Shown: positions 47,127 through 55,748 of the stretch, piece by piece
Layout of the letters: each line of letters starts with the position of its first letter
How positions within the stretch are numbered: position 1 is the stretch's first letter
NCBI GenBank assembly: GCA_025655555.1
Contig: JAHXIQ010000001.1
Span: 248,001 to 312,000, forward strand
Length of the DNA: 64,000 nucleotides
Reading direction: 5' to 3'
Origin: Candidatus Thiodiazotropha sp. (ex Myrtea sp. 'scaly one' KF741663)
GTDB lineage: Bacteria > Pseudomonadota > Gammaproteobacteria > Chromatiales > Chromatiaceae
Position numbers and translations under genes: made by a program
Notes under the pieces: generated by a model
What the model was told of the DNA's origin: nothing
The model's input: the letters and a program-made list of their open reading frames with translations, nothing else
Database searches by the model: none

Positions 47127-47140
47127 ATTGTATATGCAAC
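47127..47140. promoter_or_regulatory. MarR operator copy upstream of marR
   Basis: ATTGTATATGCAAC differs at two positions from the palindrome at 46654-46667 and lies 22-36 bp upstream of the marR ATG, overlapping where its promoter should be. Confidence 0.55.
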
Positions 47141-47246
47141 TATATTCAAGAAAAAAAGTAACTGCAATTTGTCTTTGAATTTGTTGAGAGAAACGCTTTA
47201 CGTGCATATACCGCACAATTAACCCATATAGCGCTGGGAGAGGAAT

Positions 47247-47684
47247 TCAGCTCTCAAGCCAGAAGGTCACAGGACCATCGTTGGTCAAACTGACCTGCAT
47301 GTCTGCACCGAACTCACCGCTGGCAACAGTTTGGTGGTTTTGCTTGGCTTGACGCATCAGGTGTTCAAACATTCTGGCTCCCAGCACCGGATCTGCCGCA
47401 CTTGAGAAACCAGCCCGCGTCCCCTTCTGCGTATTAGCTGCAAGGGTGAATTGGGGGACCAGAAGAAGACCACCGTCGATATCCCGTAAGCTAAGATTCA
47501 TGCGCCCCGTCTCATCGGGAAAGACACGATAGCCCAGCAGACGCTCCAGCAACCTTTCAGTGCTGGCTTCATCGTCAGTTTTCTGCACCCCGATTAATAC
47601 GACTAACCCCTGCGCAATCTCTCCCACGCAATGACCGTCGACCACCACCCTTCCTTCAGTCACCCGCTGCAATAGGCCGATCAC
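47247..47684 (-). CDS. dtd: D-aminoacyl-tRNA deacylase Dtd
   Basis: Dtd removes D-amino acids (and glycine from tRNA-Ala) from mischarged tRNAs. The 145-aa protein has MIGLLQRVTEGRVVVDG, the active-site LLVPQFTLAA (a variant of SQFTL), and the cross-subunit NDGPVTFWLES. The GTG start overlaps the pip stop (GTGA). Confidence 0.96.
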   Translation of the reverse strand: MIGLLQRVTEGRVVVDGHCVGEIAQGLVVLIGVQKTDDEASTERLLERLLGYRVFPDETGRMNLSLRDIDGGLLLVPQFTLAANTQKGTRAGFSSAADPVLGARMFEHLMRQAKQNHQTVASGEFGADMQVSLTNDGPVTFWLES

Positions 47685-48631
47685 TTAAACTCCCGGGCAA
47701 ATCTGTCAGTGGCTTCAATCAGGGCTTGTCGAATACCAGGTTCAGTTGCGGAGTGCCCCGCATCCGGGATCACCTTCAACTTACTACCTGCCCAGGCTTG
47801 GTGTAATTGCCAGGCAGAATCCATGGGGCAGATGAGATCGTAGCGCCCCTGCACAATGACCCCGGGGATACCCGCAAGCTTTGTCGCGTCCTCCAGCAGT
47901 TGATTGGGACGCAGAAAGGCCTGATTGACGAAGTAGTGGCTCTCTATGCATGCCAGGCTCAGGGCGGTATGGGGCTGAGAAAAAAAGTCGACCACCGACG
48001 CGTTGGGGCGAAGGCTGGCGGTTCGGCCCTCCCAGATAGACCAAGCTTTCGCAGCCGCCATCCGCTGCAACTCGTTATCACCTGTCAGCCTGCGATGATA
48101 GGCCTCAAGCATATTGTCCCGCTCAGCATCCGGAATCGGTGCCACGAAATCCTCCCAGTAATCGGGGAAGACCTTGCTGGCGCCGGCCTGGTAAAACCAG
48201 GCAATCTCCTCATCTCGACAGAGAAAGATCCCACGCAGCACCATACCAAGCACACGATCCGGGTGAGATTGGGCGTAGGCCAGCGCCAGCGTGGAACCCC
48301 ATGACCCGCCGAACAGCAGCCAACGCTCGATACCGAGCGATTGACGAATCGCCTCAATATCATCGACCAGATCCCAGGTGGAATTGTTCTCTAACTTTGC
48401 ATGGGGCGTGGAGCGACCGCACCCACGTTGATCGAAGAGCACCACGTGATAGGCAGCCGGATCGAAGAATCGGCGATGATAGGGCTCGCATCCAGCCCCC
48501 GGTCCACCGTGCAGAAAGAGGATGGGAATGCCTTTAGGGTTGCCTACTTGCTCGATATAGAGCTGATGCCCACCTTCTACGCTGAATTTGCTAGAGGTAA
48601 AGGCATCAACCTGAGGGTATAAGTCTTTCAT
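47681..48631 (-). CDS. pip: Prolyl aminopeptidase (proline iminopeptidase)
   Basis: The 316-aa alpha/beta hydrolase removes N-terminal proline from peptides. LHGGPGAGCEPYH provides the oxyanion hole, the nucleophile elbow is FGGSWGSTLAL, and VIPDAGHSATEPGI supplies the catalytic histidine. It starts with a clear ATG at 48631 and is coupled to dtd by a four-base overlap. Confidence 0.95.
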   Translation of the reverse strand: MKDLYPQVDAFTSSKFSVEGGHQLYIEQVGNPKGIPILFLHGGPGAGCEPYHRRFFDPAAYHVVLFDQRGCGRSTPHAKLENNSTWDLVDDIEAIRQSLGIERWLLFGGSWGSTLALAYAQSHPDRVLGMVLRGIFLCRDEEIAWFYQAGASKVFPDYWEDFVAPIPDAERDNMLEAYHRRLTGDNELQRMAAAKAWSIWEGRTASLRPNASVVDFFSQPHTALSLACIESHYFVNQAFLRPNQLLEDATKLAGIPGVIVQGRYDLICPMDSAWQLHQAWAGSKLKVIPDAGHSATEPGIRQALIEATDRFAREFK

Positions 48632-48651
48632 TTTATGAATAAAAATTTCCG

Positions 48652-48669
48652 TGTAGGAATATGCCTACA
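48652..48669. promoter_or_regulatory. GacA-type palindrome upstream of the candidate small RNA
   Basis: TGTAGGAATATGCCTACA is an inverted repeat TGTAGG-N6-CCTACA. The GacA upstream activating sequence of Pseudomonas rsmY/rsmZ genes is TGTAAG-N6-CTTACA; this differs at one symmetrical base pair. It lies eight bases upstream of a -35 candidate (TTGAAA at 48677). Confidence 0.55.
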
Positions 48670-48711
48670 GAGATAGTTGAAAATTCTCACACTCGGACTG
48701 TTAATTTTTGT

Positions 48712-48847
48712 GTAATTATTAAGTTGTCGTCATCAAGGACGTACCCCCAGGATCACTTAAGCACAGGAGGGCGTCAGGGAAGATAAGCTTTGCCAACCAA
48801 GCCGACGACTATAAGCCCGACTGCATGGAATGCTGTCGGGCTTTTTC
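48712..48847 (+). ncRNA. Candidate CsrB/RsmY-like regulatory small RNA
   Basis: This plus-strand unit contains no protein gene but has a promoter candidate (TTGAAA at 48677-48682, 17 bp, GTTAAT at 48700-48705), a strong terminator, and five GGA motifs at 48737, 48750, 48766, 48778 and 48827. The contexts include CAGGAT and CAGGAG, close to the CsrA site consensus. The fifth GGA is the triloop of GCAT-GGA-ATGC inside the terminator hairpin. A stem GACG...CGTC can form around the second and third motifs. Such RNAs sequester CsrA/RsmA. The upstream GacA-type palindrome fits. The exact 5' end is a guess. Confidence 0.6.
48813..48847 (+). terminator. Strong rho-independent terminator of the candidate small RNA
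   Basis: AAGCCCGAC (48813-48821) pairs with GTCGGGCTT (48835-48843). The inner GCAT/ATGC extends the stem to a GGA triloop, and a T-rich run TTTTTC follows. The T-run lies on the plus strand, so it ends a plus-strand transcript. The minus-strand typA reads toward it and may use it weakly. Confidence 0.8.
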
Positions 48848-48872
48848 TTGTCCGGTCGATTTTAAGTTGAGT

Positions 48873-50684
48873 TCAATCCCGAGCAGCGCGTTTGCGCTCG
48901 TGCTCCTTCAAGTATTTTTTGCGGATACGGATTGCACTTGGTGTCACCTCGACCAACTCATCATCCTCTACGAACTCCAGCGCCTGCTCCAGACTATAGC
49001 GCAGAGGTGGCGTCAGCATAATAGCGTCGTCCTTGCCTGATGCCCGGACATTGGTTAGTTGCTTGCCTTTCAGCGGATTGACCACCAGATCGTTCTCACG
49101 CGAATGGATACCGACGATCTGGCCTTCATAGACCTCATCACTCGGCTTGGCGAAGAGTCTGCCCCGCTCCTGTAGATTGAACAGAGCAAAGCCAAGCACC
49201 TTTCCCTGGCCATTGGAGATCAGCACACCATTTTTTCGCGGTGCTATCCCTCCATGGGAGGCCGGTCCGTAGTGATCGAAAACGTGGTAGATCAGCCCCG
49301 TACCCGAGGTACTGGTCATAAACTCGGTCTGGAAACCGATCAGACCACGTGAAGGAATGATGTAATCCAGCCTCACACGCCCTTTTCCGTCAGGCACCAT
49401 GTCCTTCAGATCTCCCTTACGTTCACCCAAGGCCTCCATGATGGTGCCCTGGTGATTCTCTTCCACATCCACAGTGACCTGTTCATAGGGTTCGCAGACC
49501 TCACCGTCGATCTCGCGAAAAATCACCTCTGGACGGGAGACTGCCAGCTCGAAGCCCTCCCGGCGCATCGACTCAATGAGTACGGAGAGATGCAGCTCAC
49601 CGCGTCCTGAGACCTTGAATTTCTCCGGGTCGGTGCCCTCTTCCACCCGCAGTGCCACATTGTGGATCAGTTCGCGCTCCAGGCGCTCCTTGAGCTGACG
49701 GGAGGTGAGGTATTTTCCCTCACGTCCGGCAAACGGGGAGGTGTTGACCTGGAAGGTCATAGAGACGGTTGGTTCATCCACACTGAGGTGGGGCATCGCC
49801 TCCACATGCTCAGGATGGCAGAAAGTATCCGAGACATTGGGTGCCTCCAGACCGGTCACCGCAATGATATCTCCCGCAGCGGCCTCATCCACTTCGAAAC
49901 GATCCAAACCCAGATAGCCATAGACCAGGCCGACCTTTGCCCGCTGTTCTTCACCATCGTACTTGACCACGGTGATCTGCTGGTTGGGCCGCACCTTGCC
50001 CCGAGTCACGCGGCCGACCGCAATGGCGCCCACATAACTGTTGTAATCCAGATTCGAGACCTGCATCTGAAACGGACCGTCCGGATCCACATCGGGTACA
50101 GGACAATGCTCGACGATGGTTTCGAACAGGGGTGTCATATCACCTTCACTGATACCACTCTCCAGCCCGGCGAAACCGTTTATTGCCGAGGCATAGACGA
50201 TAGGAAAATCGAGTTGTTCATCCGTGGCACCCAGCTGATCGAAAAGTTCGAAAACCTGATCAATGACCCAGTCCGGTCGTGCACCCGGTTTGTCGATCTT
50301 ATTGACGACCACAATCGGGCGTAGCCCATGTTTGAAGGCCTTCTGCGTCACAAAACGCGTCTGCGGCATGGGGCCTTCCTGCGCATCCACCAGCAGCAGA
50401 ACGGAATCGACCATGGAGAGTACCCGCTCTACCTCACCACCGAAATCCGCATGGCCAGGTGTGTCGACCACATTGATGCGGAAATCATTCCAGCGAATCG
50501 CCGTATTCTTCGACAGGATAGTGATACCCCGTTCCTTCTCCTGGTCATTGGAATCCATGACCCGTTCCACAATACCGAAGCGCTCTCCCAGCGTACCGGA
50601 CTGTTTCAGCAACTCATCCACAAGGGTTGTCTTGCCATGGTCAACGTGGGCGATGATAGCGATATTTCTGAGAGACTGAATCAC
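48873..50684 (-). CDS. typA: Ribosome-associated GTPase TypA/BipA
   Basis: TypA is a translational GTPase for 50S assembly and stress adaptation. The 603-aa protein has the G1 box [10 protein letters not shown], switch region [12 protein letters not shown]3 DTPGHADF, G4 [13 protein letters not shown], and the characteristic C-terminal domains ([40 protein letters not shown]). The start is a GTG with AGGA eight bases upstream. Confidence 0.98.
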   Translation of the reverse strand: MIQSLRNIAIIAHVDHGKTTLVDELLKQSGTLGERFGIVERVMDSNDQEKERGITILSKNTAIRWNDFRINVVDTPGHADFGGEVERVLSMVDSVLLLVDAQEGPMPQTRFVTQKAFKHGLRPIVVVNKIDKPGARPDWVIDQVFELFDQLGATDEQLDFPIVYASAINGFAGLESGISEGDMTPLFETIVEHCPVPDVDPDGPFQMQVSNLDYNSYVGAIAVGRVTRGKVRPNQQITVVKYDGEEQRAKVGLVYGYLGLDRFEVDEAAAGDIIAVTGLEAPNVSDTFCHPEHVEAMPHLSVDEPTVSMTFQVNTSPFAGREGKYLTSRQLKERLERELIHNVALRVEEGTDPEKFKVSGRGELHLSVLIESMRREGFELAVSRPEVIFREIDGEVCEPYEQVTVDVEENHQGTIMEALGERKGDLKDMVPDGKGRVRLDYIIPSRGLIGFQTEFMTSTSGTGLIYHVFDHYGPASHGGIAPRKNGVLISNGQGKVLGFALFNLQERGRLFAKPSDEVYEGQIVGIHSRENDLVVNPLKGKQLTNVRASGKDDAIMLTPPLRYSLEQALEFVEDDELVEVTPSAIRIRKKYLKEHERKRAARD

Positions 50685-51320
50685 GGAGATGTCCTGCGGA
50701 AAAAAGAGGGCGGATTATACCTATTTAATGGCGCTTGTCCGTCTTATTTTAAAATAATAATAAATTACAATATGTTATCTCGCATTCGAAGAATCATTAA
50801 TACAAGTTATCGACAACCCCTTTTCATAATAAAAAATTATCGCTTACTCACAGATGCTGTGGATAACTCTGTTGACAACACCACAGAATGCCCTCTCAAG
50901 CCGCATGTTTCTTACATTTTCATTAAATTGTAAAAAAACTAAACGATTTAATTTTTTACTTCTATAACAACAAGTTAAATACATTACGCCTGCTAAATAA
51001 CTGACAGAGCGCATACCGAACATTACTTTTTCATGCCGCAAAAAAGGACTGTGTATAGGATAACCAGAGAGAAGGCTAACACTTAGTGAAAACAGTCCTT
51101 TAGCGATTAAAAAACCATCCATTGTTAAAATTTCTGGTATTTGGCTTTTCCCTAATAATCAAATACACCGGTCTACTTCTACTGCTTGCACTCACCCTCA
51201 ATTAGCGACAGGATAGTTCGCTATTGGCGGCAAACGCACCCTATAAAGCCGGGGTTCTCCCAACGGGAAAACACCTGAGTGCCGCGTCTACATCAGTCAC
51301 ATTGAAGAAGTGAAGCAGTT
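50685..51320. other. AT-rich 636-bp gap between typA and the moxR operon
   Basis: The typA-proximal part is strongly AT-rich and holds one perfect DnaA-box sequence in inverse orientation (TGTGGATAA, 50858-50866) and one near match (TTATCGACA, 50807-50815). A 10-bp inverted repeat AAAGGACTGT/ACAGTCCTTT is at 51043-51101. Just before moxR, GCGGCA (51227) and TGCCGC (51280) can close a folded 59-nt leader. No convincing gene was found; an open frame across 50844-51122 on the minus strand lacks any start context or familiar sequence. Confidence 0.6.
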
Positions 51321-52277
51321 ATGAATCCTTCCGTTCTCGATCCCCTGCGCGCGCATTTGGCCTCTCGGGTCATTGGCCAGACCAGCTTTATCGACAGCAT
51401 GTTGATCTGTCTGCTGAGTGATGGTCATCTTCTGATAGAGGGCCTGCCCGGATTGGCAAAAACCACCGCGGTCAAGGCCCTGGCAGAAGCCATCGAGGGA
51501 GACTTTCACCGCATTCAGTTCACCCCCGATCTGCTGCCGTCAGATCTTATTGGTACGGATATCTATCGTCACGAAAAGGGGGATTTCGAATTTCGTCCAG
51601 GCCCTCTTTTCCATAACATCTTACTGGCGGACGAAGTCAACCGAGCACCGGCAAAGGTACAGTCGGCCCTGTTGGAATCAATGGGTGAGCAGCAGATCAC
51701 CGTGGGCCAAACCACCTATCCGTTACCCGCATTTTTCATGGTACTGGCAACCCAGAATCCAGTGGAACAGGAAGGTACCTATCACCTCCCGGAGGCCCAG
51801 CTTGACCGCTTTCTCATGCAGGCCAATGTGGACTATCCAAGCCGCAGCGAAGAGTTACAGATTTTGGAGCTGGACAGCGCCCAGCAGAAAGTGAAACCCT
51901 CCCCGCCGAAGAAGCCGCTGTCACAGAAGCAGTTATTTTCCATTCGCAAGGATGTGGCTGATCTCTATCTGGATCCCAAGCTCAATAGCTATATCGTCGA
52001 CCTGGTGCAGGCCAGCCGTAATCCTGAGGCCTATGACAAGGACCTGGCCCGCTGGTGCCGCTTTGGCGCTTCCCCCCGGGCCAGTATCGCCCTGGCGAGA
52101 TGCGCCCGAGCACGTGCCTGGATGGATGGCGAGGAGTTCGTCGCACCCCACCACATACAGGCCGTGGCACCCGCCATTCTGAGACACCGCATCCTGTTGA
52201 CCTTCGAAGCGGAGGCGGAGGGCATCACGACCGATGACTTTCTCTCCCGCCTTCTGGACATGGTCGCGATTCCATAG
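51321..52277 (+). CDS. moxR: MoxR-family AAA+ ATPase
   Basis: The 318-aa ATPase has the MoxR layout: Walker A GLPGLAKTTAVKAL, PDLLPSDLIGTDI, Walker B NILLADEVNRAPAKVQSALLE, sensor 1 ATQNPVEQEGTYHLPEAQLDRF and a C-terminal lid. MoxR proteins work as chaperones with VWA-domain proteins, and here the gene leads an operon containing two. The ATG at 51321 has only a weak ribosome site (GAAG). Confidence 0.95.
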   Translation: MNPSVLDPLRAHLASRVIGQTSFIDSMLICLLSDGHLLIEGLPGLAKTTAVKALAEAIEGDFHRIQFTPDLLPSDLIGTDIYRHEKGDFEFRPGPLFHNILLADEVNRAPAKVQSALLESMGEQQITVGQTTYPLPAFFMVLATQNPVEQEGTYHLPEAQLDRFLMQANVDYPSRSEELQILELDSAQQKVKPSPPKKPLSQKQLFSIRKDVADLYLDPKLNSYIVDLVQASRNPEAYDKDLARWCRFGASPRASIALARCARARAWMDGEEFVAPHHIQAVAPAILRHRILLTFEAEAEGITTDDFLSRLLDMVAIP

Positions 52278-52294
52278 CGCTCCAGGCAACTGCC

Positions 52295-53206
52295 ATGAGC
52301 CTCTATCCCCATATTGACGACCTACTGGAACTGCGGCACCAGGCCCATACCCTTGGGCTCGCCTCGCACCATCTGGTCAACTCCAGTTTCAGCGGACTCT
52401 ATGCCTCTGTGTTCCGTGGCACCGGCCTCGATTTTGAGGAGGTGCGTGAGTACCGGGAGGGCGACGACATCCGCAACATGGAGTGGAACGTCACCGCACG
52501 CACCAATGTTCCCCACCTGAAGATCTTCAGTGAAGAACGCGAACGCAGTGTAGTACTTTGCGTGGATCGAGGTCCCCACATGAGCTTTGGTACCCGGGGC
52601 ACCTTCAAATCAGTACAGGCGGCCAAAGCCGCTGCCCTGCTCGGTTGGGCCGCTTCCCGATTGCACGACCGGGTGGGTGGCATGCTGTTCGGCGATACTG
52701 AACAGGGTATGCAATATTTTCGTCCAACCAAGGACCGCAGGGCGCTGTGGCGTCTGCTCCACGCTCTGACCCAGGAAGGCGATACCCAACAACCCTCAGT
52801 TGATTGCCTCTCTGAAGCGCTGCAACGGGCCGACCGCGGCACCGCCACTGGCGCACTGATCTTCGTCATCGCCGACATGAACCGAGAGATATTGGGGCTG
52901 GAACAGACACTGGGACGTCTCTGCCAACACCATACCCTGGTCCTGCTGCCGGTGGACGATCCAGCCGATCAAACACTACCAGAGATGGGACGGGTGACCT
53001 TTGTCGGACCCGACGGCAAAACCATCGAGATCGACACCAGCAACCGACAGGCCAGAGAGCGTTACCGCGAGGCATGGCAGGAACGCCGCCAGCTTCTCAT
53101 CAGCCTAACCAACCGTCTGGGTATCCCCCTCATGCCGGTAGCCACCAATGAAGAGATTCATCTGGCCCTGACCCATGGACTGGCCCGGCACTTCGGCGGG
53201 CGCTGA
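52295..53206 (+). CDS. DUF58 domain protein
   Basis: The 303-aa protein has the DUF58 signature FRGTGLDFEEVREYREGDDIRNMEWNVTART split over about residues 40-75, followed by a VWA-like fold (VVLCVDRGPHMSFGT). DUF58 genes regularly follow moxR. It is the second gene of the operon, 17 bp after moxR and 5 bp before the DUF4381 gene. Confidence 0.92.
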   Translation: MSLYPHIDDLLELRHQAHTLGLASHHLVNSSFSGLYASVFRGTGLDFEEVREYREGDDIRNMEWNVTARTNVPHLKIFSEERERSVVLCVDRGPHMSFGTRGTFKSVQAAKAAALLGWAASRLHDRVGGMLFGDTEQGMQYFRPTKDRRALWRLLHALTQEGDTQQPSVDCLSEALQRADRGTATGALIFVIADMNREILGLEQTLGRLCQHHTLVLLPVDDPADQTLPEMGRVTFVGPDGKTIEIDTSNRQARERYREAWQERRQLLISLTNRLGIPLMPVATNEEIHLALTHGLARHFGGR

Positions 53207-53211
53207 ACAGC

Positions 53212-53691
53212 ATGGATGATCTACGAGACATACGCGGCATCGATCCTGCCTCCTGGTGGCCACCCGCCCCCGGTTGGTGGTTAGTGCTGTTGGGTCTGCT
53301 CCTAATTGTATTATTAGTCTGGTGGCTGATCAGAAGGCGGCGCCTCTATCCCTTGGGACGCTGGCAACAGGATGCCCGCAATCACCTGTTGGTGCTGCGG
53401 CAACGCTTGAAGCAGGAACCTGCCAAACAGGTTGCCGGGGAACTCTCCGAGCTACTCAGGCGCATTGCCATAGCCCGCTGCGGACGTGAACAGACGGCTT
53501 CACTGACCGGAGAGATGTGGCTCGACTGGCTGCAAAGCAATGATTCGACCGGTTTCCCATGGCGTAATAAAGGACAGCTTTTACTGGAACTCCCCTATGC
53601 CCCACCCGACCATGCCACCGATTTGGCCACACTCGCTGAATTAATTGATGCCGCCGTCTACTGGGTCAGTGAGGAGGCGTGTCATGTTTGA
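53212..53691 (+). CDS. DUF4381 membrane protein
   Basis: The 159-aa protein opens with RDIRGIDPASWWPPAPGWW and one membrane helix (about residues 24-40, LLGLLLIVLLVWWLI) and a cytoplasmic helical domain with LSELLRRIAIARCG and GEMWLDWL. This is the DUF4381 pattern found between DUF58 and BatA genes. Its last eight bases overlap the start of the next gene. Confidence 0.9.
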   Translation: MDDLRDIRGIDPASWWPPAPGWWLVLLGLLLIVLLVWWLIRRRRLYPLGRWQQDARNHLLVLRQRLKQEPAKQVAGELSELLRRIAIARCGREQTASLTGEMWLDWLQSNDSTGFPWRNKGQLLLELPYAPPDHATDLATLAELIDAAVYWVSEEACHV

Positions 53692-54730
53692 GTTTCACTG
53701 GCCCTGGATGGCGTTACTTCTGATACTGCCCCTGTTGGTCAGGTTTTACTGGTTACGACCTCCCAGTGAACACCACACATCGGTTGAGGGGGTACAGACA
53801 ACCCTGCTGCATCCATCGCTCTCCCATCTGGGGGAAGCCTTTGAGACAAGAAGTCCCCGACAACCTTTCAGTAAGCATCTGCATACCTGGCTGCTCTATC
53901 TTCTATGGCTTGCACTGGTACTGGGCCTGATGCGTCCGCAGTGGTTGGAACCCCACACTGAGAATCGTACTGCAGGCTACGATCTGATGCTGGCGGTCGA
54001 CACTTCCCGCTCCATGACCGCCCTCGACTTTACCCTCGACGATAAGCAAGTGAGTCGCATGCAGGTGGTCAAAGGCGTCGTGAGCAAGTTCGTCCAGGCG
54101 CGCCGTGGCGACAGGGTCGGCCTGGTCATCTTCGGCAGCAGAGCTTACGTGCTCTCACCTCTCACCTTCGATTTGAATGCAGTGGACAAACTGCTGAGTG
54201 AACTGGTCCCCGCCATTGCGGGACCCGCCACCGCCATGGGCGATGCCATGGGGCTGGGCGTAAAAAAGCTGAGGGAACGCCCCGAGGGCTCCAGGGTCCT
54301 TATCCTGGTCACAGACGGGAAAAACGAAGGTGGCATCATTCCGCCACTCAAAGCGGCGCAACTCGCCAGCCGAGAGGGGATAAAGATCTACACCATCGGT
54401 GTGGGCAGCAACGAAAAGCGAGTCAAGATACTCGACCCCGAGATGCGTAATTACGTTTTGGCTGAGGGACTGAGTTTCGATGAGGAGACCCTGAAGGAGA
54501 TTGCCAAAATCACCGGCGGTGCTTATTTCAGGGGCACCGATACCGAGGCACTGGAAAAGATCTACCAGCGTATTGATGAGCTGGAAAAGACCGAGGCCGA
54601 GTCACGTACTGTTTTCATACCCCGACCGCTCTACCATTGGCCACTGGCCCTCGCCCTGCTCTGCTTGTTGGCGCTGGGTCTCTATCCCGAAGGTCGCCAG
54701 CGCCAACTGAAGGGAGGTGGTTATGCCTGA
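53684..54730 (+). CDS. batA: BatA-like VWA-domain membrane protein
   Basis: The 348-aa protein has two N-terminal helices (about residues 7-20 and 65-83), a VWA domain with a complete MIDAS motif (AVDTSRSM, then TAMGDAMG and LVTDGKNEGG) and a C-terminal helix (ALALLCLLALGLYP). ATG 53684 follows GAGGAGG and overlaps the DUF4381 gene by eight bases. Bat proteins form an envelope complex with MoxR; roles in stress tolerance have been proposed. Confidence 0.92.
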   Translation: MFEFHWPWMALLLILPLLVRFYWLRPPSEHHTSVEGVQTTLLHPSLSHLGEAFETRSPRQPFSKHLHTWLLYLLWLALVLGLMRPQWLEPHTENRTAGYDLMLAVDTSRSMTALDFTLDDKQVSRMQVVKGVVSKFVQARRGDRVGLVIFGSRAYVLSPLTFDLNAVDKLLSELVPAIAGPATAMGDAMGLGVKKLRERPEGSRVLILVTDGKNEGGIIPPLKAAQLASREGIKIYTIGVGSNEKRVKILDPEMRNYVLAEGLSFDEETLKEIAKITGGAYFRGTDTEALEKIYQRIDELEKTEAESRTVFIPRPLYHWPLALALLCLLALGLYPEGRQRQLKGGGYA

Positions 54731-55748
54731 GACGGGCTTCCATTTTGCCCGGCCAGAATGGCTTTTCGCCCTGCTGGGACTGGTCCCTGTACTGGCTTGG
54801 CTGATCTTCAGTGTGGTGCGGCCACGCAAAGGTTCTATCCATCGCTATGCGGATGAACATTTGCTGCCCCATCTGACCGGCGTACGGGAACTGGATGTCC
54901 ATGAACGCTGGAACCGCTACTCCCGCTGGGCATTACTGTGGATTCTTCTGGTTCTGGCTATTGCTGGACCGCGATGGGACTTTACCGACGTGGAGGCCTT
55001 CTCGCCAGCCAACGACCTGGTCATCCTGATGGATATCTCCCGCTCCATGAATGTGGCCGATGTGGCGCCGTCCCGCCTGGCGCGTGCGCGACAGGAGGTG
55101 CAGGACCTGGTTCAACTTAATCGGGAACTGCGCATCGGCATGATTGCCTTCGCCTCCGTACCCCTTGTGATATCGCCAATCACCGAGGACAGCCAAAGCC
55201 TGCTCAATGCCCTGCCGGCAGTCAATTCGGATCTGGCCAATCTCCAGGGTAGTCGGCTACAGGCGGCGTTGGAAAGAGCGGGGCAACTGCTGGGGAGCGG
55301 CGAAACTGACAGCGGGAGAAGCATCCTATTGATCAGCGATGGAGATTTTGATGAGCCTGGGCTCACCAGCGCTATCAGTGAGCTAGCGAATCAGGGAATC
55401 AAGCTGCATACCCTGGGTATCGGCACGTCTGGAGGCGGACCGGTCCCTGCCCAACCGGGTCAAAGTGATCTATTGCGCGAACCTAACGGCAGGATCGTCG
55501 AATCGAGACTCAACGAAACAATCTTGCAACAGTTGGCAAATGCCGGTACCGGCAGGTACATAAAGGCCGATTTCCGTGATCAAGACAGCCGCGCCATCCT
55601 TAAGCTGGCAGCCGGAGAGATAGGCAAACCCACGCCCACTCAAGAGAAGACACGAGTCTGGAATGATCATTTCTACTGGCTGCTGCTACCACTGCTTATT
55701 TTACTGCTGCCCCGTTTCAGGCAATACGGCAGGGAACCGCAAGGATGA
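54723..55748 (+). CDS. batB: BatB-like VWA-domain membrane protein
   Basis: The 341-aa paralogue of the preceding gene starts MPETGFHFARPEWLFALLG, with membrane helices near residues 14-30 and 62-80, a VWA domain with MIDAS motif LMDISRSM and LLISDGDFDEPG, and a C-terminal helix (FYWLLLPLLILLLP). ATG 54723 has GGAGG five bases upstream and overlaps the batA stop by eight bases. Confidence 0.92.
   Translation: MPETGFHFARPEWLFALLGLVPVLAWLIFSVVRPRKGSIHRYADEHLLPHLTGVRELDVHERWNRYSRWALLWILLVLAIAGPRWDFTDVEAFSPANDLVILMDISRSMNVADVAPSRLARARQEVQDLVQLNRELRIGMIAFASVPLVISPITEDSQSLLNALPAVNSDLANLQGSRLQAALERAGQLLGSGETDSGRSILLISDGDFDEPGLTSAISELANQGIKLHTLGIGTSGGGPVPAQPGQSDLLREPNGRIVESRLNETILQQLANAGTGRYIKADFRDQDSRAILKLAAGEIGKPTPTQEKTRVWNDHFYWLLLPLLILLLPRFRQYGREPQG

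Noticed and set aside
50844-51122. A possible 92-aa minus-strand gene in the typA-moxR gap
   Set aside because: No ribosome site and no familiar sequence. It crosses an inverted repeat and AT-rich DNA.
50685-51320. Chromosomal replication origin
   Set aside because: Only one perfect DnaA box and none of dnaA, dnaN, gyrB or mnmG nearby.
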